NCBI GenBank assembly: GCA_021790955.1
Contig: JAJYFI010000064.1
Span: 1 to 7,835, forward strand
Direction of reading: 5' to 3'
DNA: 7,835 bases
DNA from: a bacterium
GTDB lineage: Bacteria > Elusimicrobiota > Elusimicrobia > UBA1565 > UBA9628
The position numbers and the translations under genes are program-made. Of this stretch, positions 1-6,589 are shown one piece after another. How positions within the stretch are numbered: the stretch's first letter is position 1; each line of letters begins with the position of its first letter. The notes below the pieces were generated by a model. That model did no database searches and had not been told where the DNA came from. It was given only the letters and a program-made list of their open reading frames with translations.

Positions 1-321
1 CGCGGGCATGAAATTTTTGACTTGGCCGGCTGCGACACCTGCCATGGGAAAGGCGGACAGGGCGGCTATCCCGACAACAACGTCGTGGGCGGCCTGATGC
101 CGTCCCTGACGATGGTCGCGGAGGGGTACTCGCGCAACGAGCTCCTCAGAAAAATCGAATTCGGGGTTGTTCCCGCGCCGGCCGATCCGTCGAAGCCGGC
201 GCCTCTGCTCAGGATGCCTCCGTGGGGCCAGGTGCTCGACAAGGGCGAGATCGAAGCCGTCGCGTCCTATCTCTTCTCCCTGGACAAAAACGCCGGCAAG
301 CAGTCGGAAAGCAACTTCTAA
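1..321 (+). CDS. c-type cytochrome, 3' part (5' end outside window)
   Basis: The frame is open from the first base, reading RGHEIFDLAG before the heme motif, so the gene starts upstream of the window. A TTG at base 22 is a possible start codon but is unlikely, because the residues before it match the usual lead-in to a heme site. Of the 106 visible residues, CDTCH (11-15) is the CxxCH site for covalent heme attachment, and Met72 in RMPPWG is the likely distal axial ligand. A final helix (about 79-94, LDKGEIEAVASYLFSL) is typical of class I cytochrome c domains. Such proteins carry electrons outside the cytoplasm, so an export signal is expected in the missing part. It could be a free mono-heme cytochrome or the last domain of a larger oxidoreductase. 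The stop (TAA, 319-321) lies one base before the inverted repeat. The domain call is firm; the partner and pathway are unknown. Confidence 0.88.
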   Translation, partial: RGHEIFDLAGCDTCHGKGGQGGYPDNNVVGGLMPSLTMVAEGYSRNELLRKIEFGVVPAPADPSKPAPLLRMPPWGQVLDKGEIEAVASYLFSLDKNAGKQSESNF

Positions 322-322
322 G

Positions 323-403
323 ATAACGGGGTCAGGTCTCAACAATCAACACTTGCAAGCCTGCGCGACGAACTGTTGAAAGTTGAGACCTGACCCCCGT
401 TAT
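323..403. repeat. 81-base imperfect inverted repeat, REP-like palindrome between convergent genes
   Basis: Bases 323-354 pair with 371-403 around a 16-base loop (355-370). The outer arm holds GGGGTCAGGTCTCAAC (328-343) against GTTGAGACCTGACCCC (382-398). The arms have one bulged base (a fifth C near 394) and three mismatched pairs (344/381, 345/380, 352/373). It sits between the cytochrome stop and the DUF2231 gene and contains the stop codon of the latter (TAA, 402-400). The form resembles REP/MITE-like palindromes mobilised by IS200-type (Y1, RAYT) transposases; no transposase gene is visible, so that assignment is inference. In RNA it would be a strong 3' hairpin for both convergent transcripts. 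It lacks a U-tract, so a classical intrinsic terminator is not shown. Confidence 0.8.
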
Positions 404-828
404 TCCGCGCTGGGCGCGGTGCCCATGCCGTAGCGGTAGACGAGCTCGCCGCCGTGGTAGGCGGCGTCAACGAGGGCGCCAAGGCAGATCAGCCAGCCCG
501 CGAGAAACAGCCCCGCCCTCGGACGCGGAAAGATTCGCCACGTGGAGAGAAGAGAGAAAAGAAAACAGGCGGCGTAGCCGGCGTTGCGGTGCGCGATCAG
601 CGTGTCCCAGGCCTCGGGCACGTGGGGCGCGGTCTTCGCGGCGAGGAGGCCAAGGCCCATCGCGGCGAGAGCCGAGGCGGTCCCGAGCCACAACAGCCAC
701 GAGGCGGCTTCGCGCAGCCAGGCGGCCTTCTCCGAGGCTCGCGTCCCCAGGACCTCGACGGCGAACCCCAGCGTCAAAAGCGCGATCGGGAAATGCACCG
801 CCATCGGGTGCAGCAGATGCCACTTCAT
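400..828 (-). CDS. DUF2231-like four-helix membrane protein
   Basis: This 142-residue protein begins MKWHLLHPMAVHFPIALL, the typical opening of the DUF2231 family. It ends with the other family hallmark, HGGELVYRYG (125-134). Four hydrophobic segments are visible at about 12-28, 43-63, 83-97 and 106-122, so it is an inner-membrane protein. His7, His12, His80 (in AHRNAGY) and His125 lie in or beside the helices; buried histidines could bind heme or metal, but the family has no established biochemical role and this is inference. The ATG at 828-826 lies 31 bases after the upstream gene's stop and has no clear Shine-Dalgarno sequence, so its translation may depend on the upstream gene. The stop codon is inside the inverted repeat, so the last residues may have been altered by that insertion. 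The neighbouring convergent cytochrome and upstream secreted Cys/His protein suggest an envelope redox setting. Confidence 0.82.
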   Translation of the reverse strand: MKWHLLHPMAVHFPIALLTLGFAVEVLGTRASEKAAWLREAASWLLWLGTASALAAMGLGLLAAKTAPHVPEAWDTLIAHRNAGYAACFLFSLLSTWRIFPRPRAGLFLAGWLICLGALVDAAYHGGELVYRYGMGTAPSAE

Positions 829-859
829 CGACGGCGATCGGTGCGTTGTGTCCCCAACG

Positions 860-1228
860 CTAGGACTTCGAGACCTTGTCGACGATGATGGCCTGGAGCC
901 CGCCCTTCGTGACGATGCCGCCGGTCACGGAAGCTTTCTCTCCCGCGAGCTTCTTGGCCGCCGCGTAAGCCTTCTTCGCCTTCTTGTCGGCGTGGTTTTC
1001 GACGAGCAGGTACACCGTGCCGTTGCCGGTGAGCAGGCCCATGGGGGCGCCGGCGGCGACGCAGCCCTTGGCGCAGCCCGCGTGCTTGGGCCCCTTGGCC
1101 CCGTGGCCCAGATAGCAGGCCATGTCGAGGATCTCGCCTTTCGTCGTTTGGGCCGCCGTCGCGGCGTTGGCGGCAAAAGCCGCAGGCGTCAAGGCCAGCG
1201 CCGCAGCGAGAATCAGCAGTTTCTTCAT
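860..1228 (-). CDS. small secreted Cys/His-rich protein, function unknown
   Basis: This 122-residue protein has a clear Sec signal peptide: MKK, a hydrophobic core LLILAAALALTPA, and an AFA-A cleavage site near 19/20. The mature part opens with GEILDMACYL and has Cys38, His42, His49, Cys52 and Cys56, giving a C-x10-H-x2-C-x3-C pattern that looks able to bind a metal or form disulfides. It is not a CxxCH heme site. A strand-rich stretch follows (PMGLLTGNGTVYLLVENHA, 62-80), then a Lys/Ala-rich helix (82-97). The end, VTGGIVTKGGLQAIIVDKV (101-119), resembles the closing strands of an OB-fold-like barrel; the fold is inference. I do not recognise a named family. It is first in a unit with the DUF2231 gene. 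The start is secure: ATG at 1228-1226 with a perfect AAGGAGG five bases upstream. It could be a periplasmic metal or redox carrier, but no function is shown. Confidence 0.85.
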   Translation of the reverse strand: MKKLLILAAALALTPAAFAANAATAAQTTKGEILDMACYLGHGAKGPKHAGCAKGCVAAGAPMGLLTGNGTVYLLVENHADKKAKKAYAAAKKLAGEKASVTGGIVTKGGLQAIIVDKVSKS

Positions 1229-1233
1229 GGCTT

Positions 1234-1240
1234 CCTCCTT
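1234..1240 (-). promoter_or_regulatory. strong Shine-Dalgarno of the secreted Cys/His gene
   Basis: AAGGAGG on the minus strand, five bases before the ATG at 1228. It is the only full-strength ribosome binding site I see before any start in the window. This suggests the secreted protein is translated well and fixes its start codon. Confidence 0.85.
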
Positions 1241-1269
1241 CGCGCGGCATGTCGCGCGACGTCGGCCTT

Positions 1270-1275
1270 ATTATA
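1270..1275 (-). promoter_or_regulatory. extended -10 promoter for the secreted protein/DUF2231 unit
   Basis: The minus strand reads TGCTATAAT (1278-1270), a perfect extended -10 element (TGnTATAAT) in a GC-rich setting, about 42 bases before the ATG at 1228. No convincing -35 hexamer stands 16-18 bases upstream (the 17-base position holds CTCCCG), which fits an extended -10 promoter. The spacer carries TTCGGGGC (1288-1281), also found near the nadK promoter. Transcription would start near 1263-1264. Confidence 0.65.
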
Positions 1276-1312
1276 GCACGGCCCCGAAATGGCGGGAGCT
1301 TTCGAAAGGTTG

Positions 1313-1318
1313 TAGAAT
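1313..1318 (+). promoter_or_regulatory. possible -10 element for tal-glk
   Basis: TAGAAT differs by one base from TATAAT and lies in the 96-base divergent gap. The expected start of transcription, about seven bases downstream, falls on the GTG at 1325, which would make a leaderless mRNA. No -35 match is visible (TGGCGG at the 17-base position), so this call is weak. Confidence 0.35.
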
Positions 1319-1324
1319 TTCAAC

Positions 1325-2476
1325 GTGAGCCCCATGAACGCGAGGCCGAACGCTCTCCAAGAATTGACGCGCCTCGGGCAGAGCCCGTGGTACGACAACG
1401 TCAGCCGGAGCCTCCTCCGCTCGGGATCCCTGAGCCGAATGATCGCCTCGGACGGGCTGAGGGGCGTCACCTCCAACCCCACGATTTTCGAGAAGGCGAT
1501 TTCGGGCGGCGAGGGCTACGAGCGGGGGCTCCTTGACTGCGCTCGCGGCGGCGAGAGGGAGCCCGGGAAGGTTTTTGAAAGGCTGGCGACCGATGACATC
1601 CGCGAGGCTTGCGACCTATTGAGACCCGTCCATGAGACGACCAAGGGCGAGGACGGCTATGTTTCGATCGAGGTCTCCCCCGAGCACGCGCGCGACGCCG
1701 GCGAGAGCGTGCTCGAGGCGCAGCGCCTGGCCAGGACGATCGGCCGGCCGAACCTCATGGTGAAGATCCCGGCGACCCGCGAGGGCCTGCCCGCGATCGA
1801 GCGGCTCACGGCTCTCGGCTTCAACATCAACGTGACCCTCATCTTCTCCAACGAGCGCTATCAGGCGGTGATGGAGTCTTATATCGGCGGGCTCGAACGC
1901 CGCGCCCGCGCCGGCCAAGACATCTCGGCGATCTCTTCCGTCGCGAGCTTCTTCGTCAGCCGCATCGACACGGCGGTCGACAAGGAGCTGCGGGATCGGA
2001 TGGCGCAATCCCCAGGCTCCGACGGGGCCGCTCGGAAGGCGCTTCTTGGCAAGGCCGCGATCGCGAACGCGAAAATGGCCTATCAGCGATTCAAGGAGGT
2101 TTTCGCCTCCCCGCGCTTCAGAGCCCTCCAGGCGAACGGCGCCCGCGTCCAGCGCCCGCTCTGGGCCAGCACGGGGACGAAGAACCCGGCCTACGGCGAC
2201 GTTTATTACGTCGAGGCCTTGATCGGACCCGACACGGTCAATACGATTCCCCCCGCCACGTGGGACGCTTTCCGAGAACACGGGCGCGCGGCTCTCTCCC
2301 TCGAGGAGGGGCTTGGGGAAGCCCGCTCCCACTTGGCGAAGCTGGAGTCCGTCGGCATCAGCCTCGCCAAGATCACGGCGCGGCTTGAGGAAGAGGGCGT
2401 CGAGGCCTTCAGCGCCTCTTACCGCTCCCTCTTGGCGTCCATTTCGTCAAGGATGAAGGCTCTGGCGACGGCGTAG
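1325..2476 (+). CDS. tal: transaldolase
   Basis: Cytoplasmic transaldolase of the non-oxidative pentose phosphate pathway. It moves a dihydroxyacetone unit from sedoheptulose-7-phosphate to glyceraldehyde-3-phosphate, giving erythrose-4-phosphate and fructose-6-phosphate. In the 383 residues, WYDNVSR (22-28) carries the conserved Asp24, and GVTSNPTIFEKAI (47-59) is a family signature. Glu116 lies in GYVSIEVSP, and Lys147 in NLMVKIPAT is the Schiff-base lysine. NVTLIFS (169-175) and SVASFFVSRID (205-215) complete the barrel motifs. The sequence resembles the longer actinobacterial/Tal-Pgi type rather than E. coli TalB, but no Pgi domain is fused. The GTG at 1325 gives the longest form; ATG at 1334 is a close alternative, and neither has a Shine-Dalgarno sequence. 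The glk gene follows after 2 bases. All expected catalytic residues are present. Confidence 0.95.
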   Translation: MSPMNARPNALQELTRLGQSPWYDNVSRSLLRSGSLSRMIASDGLRGVTSNPTIFEKAISGGEGYERGLLDCARGGEREPGKVFERLATDDIREACDLLRPVHETTKGEDGYVSIEVSPEHARDAGESVLEAQRLARTIGRPNLMVKIPATREGLPAIERLTALGFNINVTLIFSNERYQAVMESYIGGLERRARAGQDISAISSVASFFVSRIDTAVDKELRDRMAQSPGSDGAARKALLGKAAIANAKMAYQRFKEVFASPRFRALQANGARVQRPLWASTGTKNPAYGDVYYVEALIGPDTVNTIPPATWDAFREHGRAALSLEEGLGEARSHLAKLESVGISLAKITARLEEEGVEAFSASYRSLLASISSRMKALATA

Positions 2477-2478
2477 CC

Positions 2479-3504
2479 ATGGGCGCAGATGCCGGGATGA
2501 GCGTCGTCCTCGCCGGAGATGTCGGAGGAACGAAGACCAACCTGGGTCTTTTCCGGTGGAAGGGGCCGCGGACGCTGGTCGCCTTGGCCGTCGAATCCTT
2601 TTTCAGCGCCGACTTTCGCGGGGCGGACGAGATGCTGGCGGAGTTCCTGAAAATGCGCGGCCAAAGGGCCAAGCCCTCGGCCGCGGCTTTTGGAGCGCCG
2701 GGCCCCGTTCGGGACGGCCGGGTGCGCGGCGTGAATCTTCCTTGGCCGGTCAACGCCGAGGCTCTGGCCAAGGTGGCGGGGCTGCGCGGCGCGGGTCTCA
2801 TGAACGATCTGGTCGCCAACGCCCGCGGCCTCGACGCCTTGAAGCCCCGCGATTTTTGGACCTTAAACCGGGGCTTTTGCGCCCCGGGCGGCGCCCGGGC
2901 CCTGGTCTCCGCCGGAACCGGGCTGGGACAGGCGTTCGCGTTCTGGGACGGAAGCCGCTACCGAGCCGTTCCCTCCGAGGCGGGACACTCGGATTTCGGG
3001 CCTCGCGACCGGTTCCAGATAAGGCTTCTCGAGCATTTGATGAAGGAGTACGGCCACGTGAGCCTTGAGCGCGTTCTCTCCGGCCCCGGCCTGCACGCGA
3101 TCTACGCATTCCTGAAAAAGGAGCGCTTCGCAAGGGAGCCGCGGTGGCTGGGAGAAGAGCTCGACAACGGCGATCCCTCCGCCGTCATCGCCTCGTCCGC
3201 GATCGCCGGGCGCTCGGCGCTCTGCGCGAGGGCCCTTGAAGTCTTCGTCGAGATCTACGGCGCCGCGGCCGGCAACGCCGCTCTTTCGGGCTGGGCCACG
3301 GGCGGGGTCTTTTTAGGCGGCGGCATCGCGCCCAAGATTCTTCCAGCCTTGAAGCGCGGCGGCGTCTTCATGCGCGCTTTCCTCGACAAGGGCCGCCACG
3401 CGGATCATCTCGCGCGCATGCCCGTCCGGGTGATCCTCAACGACCGCGCCGCTCTCCTGGGCGCCGCCCTCGCCGCCGGGGATCGGGCCAAGGAACGTCT
3501 CTAA
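2479..3504 (+). CDS. glk: glucokinase
   Basis: ATP-dependent glucokinase of the bacterial Glk family (PF02685 type), converting cytoplasmic glucose to glucose-6-phosphate. In 341 residues, LAGDVGGTKTNLGLF (11-25) is the phosphate-binding motif. Asn109-Asp110 in LMNDLVANARG matches the catalytic Asn-Asp of E. coli Glk. Glu167 and His170 in SEAGH and Glu197 in SLERVLSGPGL match its glucose-contact residues. GGVFLGGGIAPKILP (275-289) is the second nucleotide motif. E. coli Glk has 321 residues; the extra length is at both ends. The ATG at 2479 follows the tal stop by 2 bases, pointing to co-transcription and coupled translation. ATG at 2497, just before SVVLAGDVGG, is an equally plausible start, and neither has a clear ribosome binding site. 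It is not a ROK-family kinase: the ROK cysteine cluster is absent. The stop shares CTAA with the gltX stop on the other strand. Confidence 0.95.
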   Translation: MGADAGMSVVLAGDVGGTKTNLGLFRWKGPRTLVALAVESFFSADFRGADEMLAEFLKMRGQRAKPSAAAFGAPGPVRDGRVRGVNLPWPVNAEALAKVAGLRGAGLMNDLVANARGLDALKPRDFWTLNRGFCAPGGARALVSAGTGLGQAFAFWDGSRYRAVPSEAGHSDFGPRDRFQIRLLEHLMKEYGHVSLERVLSGPGLHAIYAFLKKERFAREPRWLGEELDNGDPSAVIASSAIAGRSALCARALEVFVEIYGAAAGNAALSGWATGGVFLGGGIAPKILPALKRGGVFMRAFLDKGRHADHLARMPVRVILNDRAALLGAALAAGDRAKERL

Positions 3505-4949
3505 TTCGATCCGGCGGCTTTTCGCAGCCGCTCGATCACTTTCTCGCGGCCCAGGACCTCGAGCATGTCGAAGAGGCTCGGGCCCTCGGTGCGGCCGGAG
3601 ACCGCGGCGCGCACGGGATGGAAGACCTGGGAGGTCTTGAGGGATTTGGCGGAGCAAAAGCCTCGGATCGCCTCCTCCAAGGGCTTCGCGGTGAAGGACG
3701 GGAGCTTTGAAAGCTCGGCCGCCAAGTCCCCCAAAATCGTTCGCGAGCCGTCGCCGACGAGCTTTTTGGCCTTCTCGGTCCAGTCGAGCTCGTCCTTGAA
3801 AAAGAAGTCCACGAGCTTGGGGACGTCCGAGAGGAGCTTGTATTTCTCCCGCTCCAGCGTCGCCACCTTTTCGAGGCCCGGCTTCCCCCAGAGACCCGCC
3901 TTCTCGAGGAACGGCTTGGCGGCATCGAGCAGCTCCTGCACGGGGAGCTTTCTCAGGTATTCCCCATCCATCCAGAGAAGCTTCGCCGGGTCGAAGCTCG
4001 CGGGGCTTTTCTGGCATCCTTCAATCGAGAATTTCCGGAAAAGCTCCTCCTCCTCGAAAAGCTCCTGGGACTCCGTCGTCGCCCAGCCCAAGAGCGCGAG
4101 GTAGTTGCGAAGCGCCTTCGGGTAGTAGCCTTGATCGCGGTATTCGAGCACCGAGGTCGCGCCGTGGCGCTTGGAGAGCTTGGCGCCGTCCGGCCCCAGG
4201 ATCATGGAGAGATGCGCGAAAAGCGGCGCCTTGAAGCCCAGGGCGGCGTAAAGCTGGAGCTGGGAGGGGGTGTTCGAGAGATGCTCGTCTCCGCGGATGA
4301 CGTGGCTGATCTCCATGGCGTGATCGTCGATCACGCAGGCGAAATTGTAGGTCGGAACTCCCGAAGCCTTCATGATGACGAAGTCCTGCAAAAGCGCGTT
4401 TTCAAAATGGACGTTGCCGCGGATGAGATCCGGCACCATCGTCGTCCCCTCATCGGGCATCCGGAAGCGCAGGACGGCTTTTTTCCCGGCGGCCTCGAGT
4501 TCCCGGCGCTTCTCGTCGGCGAGCCTGCGGCAGCGGCCGTCGTAGCGGGGAGGCCTCTTCTCGAGCTGGGCCAAGCGCCGCATTTCGTCAAGCTCCTCCT
4601 TCGTGCAGTAGCAGGGATAGGCCTTGCCGGCCTCGAGAAGCTTCCGGGCGCGGTCGCGGTAGGATTGAAGGCGCTTCATCTGGAAATAGGGGGCGTAGGG
4701 CCCGCGGTCGGCCTCCAGGGTCTCGGGGCCCTCGTCCCACGCGACGCCCAGCCAGCGCAAAGATTCCAGGATCGCGTCGACGGAATCGTGGGTCGAGCGG
4801 ACTTCGTCGGTGTCCTCGATGCGCAGGACGAAGGTCCCTCCGTGGTGGCGGGCGAAGAGCCAGTTGAAGAGGGCGGTCCGAGCGCCGCCGATGTGAAGGT
4901 ATCCCGTCGGGGAAGGCGCGAATCGTGTGCGGACCTTGGTCGTCGTCAT
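3501..4949 (-). CDS. gltX: glutamyl-tRNA synthetase
   Basis: Class I aminoacyl-tRNA synthetase that attaches glutamate to tRNA-Glu in the cytoplasm. The 482 residues match the usual family length. RFAPSPTGYLHIGGARTALF (9-28) contains the HIGH-type motif (HIGG, 19-22). KLSKR (257-261) is the KMSKS-type loop. YNFACVIDDHAMEISHVIRG (201-220) is the conserved catalytic-domain stretch. Cys113, Cys115, Tyr136 and Cys140 match the CxC...YxxxC zinc site known from E. coli GluRS. The C-terminal half is the helical anticodon-binding region. The start is set by ATGA with the recN stop (4-base overlap), so it is the third gene of nadK-recN-gltX. Whether it also charges tRNA-Gln cannot be told here; no gat or glnS gene is in view. 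Its 3' end meets glk with no room for a terminator. Confidence 0.97.
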   Translation of the reverse strand: MTTTKVRTRFAPSPTGYLHIGGARTALFNWLFARHHGGTFVLRIEDTDEVRSTHDSVDAILESLRWLGVAWDEGPETLEADRGPYAPYFQMKRLQSYRDRARKLLEAGKAYPCYCTKEELDEMRRLAQLEKRPPRYDGRCRRLADEKRRELEAAGKKAVLRFRMPDEGTTMVPDLIRGNVHFENALLQDFVIMKASGVPTYNFACVIDDHAMEISHVIRGDEHLSNTPSQLQLYAALGFKAPLFAHLSMILGPDGAKLSKRHGATSVLEYRDQGYYPKALRNYLALLGWATTESQELFEEEELFRKFSIEGCQKSPASFDPAKLLWMDGEYLRKLPVQELLDAAKPFLEKAGLWGKPGLEKVATLEREKYKLLSDVPKLVDFFFKDELDWTEKAKKLVGDGSRTILGDLAAELSKLPSFTAKPLEEAIRGFCSAKSLKTSQVFHPVRAAVSGRTEGPSLFDMLEVLGREKVIERLRKAAGSN

Positions 4950-6589
4950 GTCAAAAGCTCCTTGGCGTGGCGGCGTCCCGCCTCGCTTTGATCCTCGCCG
5001 CCCAGCATCACGGCGAGGGCCTTCACCCGGGCCTCTCCCGCGAGACGCTCGACCGCGACGGCGATCCGGCCGCCCTCGCGCACCTTGCGCACCGCGAACT
5101 GAGCCTGGGCCATGGAGGCGATGTGCGGCAGATGCGTCACGCAGAGAACCTGGCGGCCCGCGGAAAGGCCGAGAAGCTTGCGCCCGACCGCCCTCGCCGT
5201 CGTCCCCCCTACTCCGGCGTCCACTTCATCGAAAACGAGGATCGGCACCCCGTCGGCCCCCGAGAGGGCGGTCTTGAGGGCGAGCGCGACGCGGGAAAGC
5301 TCGCCGCCCGAGGCGGTCTGGCGCAGGGGCTTCTCGAGCTCTCCGGGGTTGGCGGAGAACATGAATTCGGCGGCGTCCGCGCCCGAGGGGCCGAGATTCT
5401 CGGCGTCCATCGTGATCGCGACTGAAAAGCGCGCTTCCGGCATGCCGAGGTCCTTGAGCTCCTTTAAAACTTCGCTTTCAAGCTTTCTCGACGCCTTGAG
5501 CCTCTTGAGGTGGACGTCGTCGGCGACGCGTTCGAGGCTTTGCCGCGCCGAGCGGGCGCGCCGGTCGAGCTCCTCCCGACGGCGGTCGTTGTTCTCGAGC
5601 GAGGCGATCTCATCGGAGATCTCGCCGGCGCGACGGAGGGCCTCTTGGACCCCGCCGTATTTTTTGGCGATCCGTGAGATCTGCTCGAGCCGGCCGTGGA
5701 GGGCGTCGAGCCGGCCCGGGTCCATGGAAAGGACGTCCCTGCGGCCGCCGAGGGCGCGGGAGGCCTCCTGGATGGCGGCGAGCGCGGGTTCGAGCGACGC
5801 GGCAAGGGACTCAAAAGAGGGCTCAAGGCGCGCGAGATCGGAGAGGCCTTTAAGGGCGGCCGAAACCCGGGAGGCCGCCGAGCCCTCATCCTCGCTCAAG
5901 TGGGAGCGCGCCGCATCGATGAGGGCCGCCGCCTTTTCGGCGTTCTTGAGAAGCGGAATCGCGCTTTCGATCTCCGCTTCCTCTCCGGGGCGAAGGTTGG
6001 CCGCCTCGACGGCGGACAGTTCAAGGCGGAGGGACTCAAGCCGCTTCTCGCGCTCCTCGGCGGAGAGCCGGGCGCCGTCGCGCTCGGCCTCGATCTTGCG
6101 CCACTCCTCGTAAAGCCCGCGAAGCTCCCCGCGCCGCTTTTCGAGATCCGCGTATCGGTCCAGGAGATCGAGCTGAAGGGAGGGCTTGAGCAGGGTCTGG
6201 TGCTCGTTTTGGCTTTGAAAGTCGACGAGGGATTCTCCCAGCGTCGCGAGCTCGGCGACGGGGAGACGACGTCCGTTCCACTCGGCGCGCGTGCGGCCGT
6301 GGGCGTCGAGCTCGCGCTTGACGACGAGCTTTGTCTCGCCGATCCCCAGCCGCCGTCGAAGCTCCTCCGGGAAGGCGTCGGCGACGAAAACGCCCTCCAC
6401 CGAAAGCCCCGGGGCGCCCGCGCGCACGAGGGAGGCGCTGGCGCGGCCTCCGAGCAGAAATCCGACGGCCTCGAGGAGGATGGATTTCCCGGCGCCCGTC
6501 TCGCCCGAGAGGACGTTGAACCCCGGGGCGAACTCGATCTCCGCGGATTCCACCAGGGCGAAATTCTTGACCTTGAGGATCTTGAGCAT
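4946..6589 (-). CDS. recN: DNA repair protein RecN
   Basis: SMC-like ATPase that binds broken DNA ends and aids RecA-dependent double-strand break repair. From the chosen start the protein has 547 residues (E. coli RecN has 553). It opens MLKILKVKNFALVE. GETGAGKS (29-36) is Walker A and DFQSQNEHQTLL (123-134) is the Q-loop region. About 145-380 is a charged, Leu/Glu/Arg-rich coiled-coil region. TASGGELSRVALALK (425-439) is the ABC signature, PILVFDEVDAGVGG (449-462) is Walker B, and VTHLPHIA (484-491) is the H-loop. An in-frame ATG at 6604 would add MGGRL, but the ATG at 6589 overlaps the nadK stop as TGATG and starts at the conserved family position. A G-rich run just upstream may aid initiation. 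The nadK-recN order is also found in E. coli. The stop overlaps the gltX start as ATGA. Confidence 0.96.
   Translation of the reverse strand: MLKILKVKNFALVESAEIEFAPGFNVLSGETGAGKSILLEAVGFLLGGRASASLVRAGAPGLSVEGVFVADAFPEELRRRLGIGETKLVVKRELDAHGRTRAEWNGRRLPVAELATLGESLVDFQSQNEHQTLLKPSLQLDLLDRYADLEKRRGELRGLYEEWRKIEAERDGARLSAEEREKRLESLRLELSAVEAANLRPGEEAEIESAIPLLKNAEKAAALIDAARSHLSEDEGSAASRVSAALKGLSDLARLEPSFESLAASLEPALAAIQEASRALGGRRDVLSMDPGRLDALHGRLEQISRIAKKYGGVQEALRRAGEISDEIASLENNDRRREELDRRARSARQSLERVADDVHLKRLKASRKLESEVLKELKDLGMPEARFSVAITMDAENLGPSGADAAEFMFSANPGELEKPLRQTASGGELSRVALALKTALSGADGVPILVFDEVDAGVGGTTARAVGRKLLGLSAGRQVLCVTHLPHIASMAQAQFAVRKVREGGRIAVAVERLAGEARVKALAVMLGGEDQSEAGRRHAKELLT

Noticed and set aside
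323..403. Palindrome read as a simple intrinsic terminator
   Set aside because: No T-run follows either arm, the loop is large for a terminator, and the arm sequence looks like a mobile palindrome. A terminating role is possible but not shown.
584..1276. Plus-strand open frame across the DUF2231 and secreted protein genes
   Set aside because: It runs antisense through two genes with clear signal peptide, membrane helices and family motifs; the product is Arg/Ala-rich without motifs.
1309..1324. Small GTTG/CAAC inverted repeat before tal as an operator
   Set aside because: Only four bases pair on each side with no symmetric centre; this is expected by chance.
1616..2332. Minus-strand open frame (238 codons) opposite tal
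   Set aside because: It is a shadow of tal with Arg/Gly-rich sequence, no start signal and no domain.
4901..4960. Repeated GTC triplets at the gltX start as a microsatellite
   Set aside because: They are just the Thr-Thr-Thr codons of the protein start (ACG ACG ACC on the minus strand), too short to be a repeat tract.
4131..4991. Plus-strand open frame (286 codons) opposite gltX
   Set aside because: It overlaps the catalytic part of gltX, shows no motifs, and has Gly/Val/Leu composition expected from reverse-strand reading of GC-rich codons.
5112..6113. Long plus-strand open frame (333 codons) opposite recN
   Set aside because: The product is rich in Ser, Arg and Ala with no motif, and recN on the other strand has all its ATPase motifs. 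GC-rich codon use leaves such mirror frames open.
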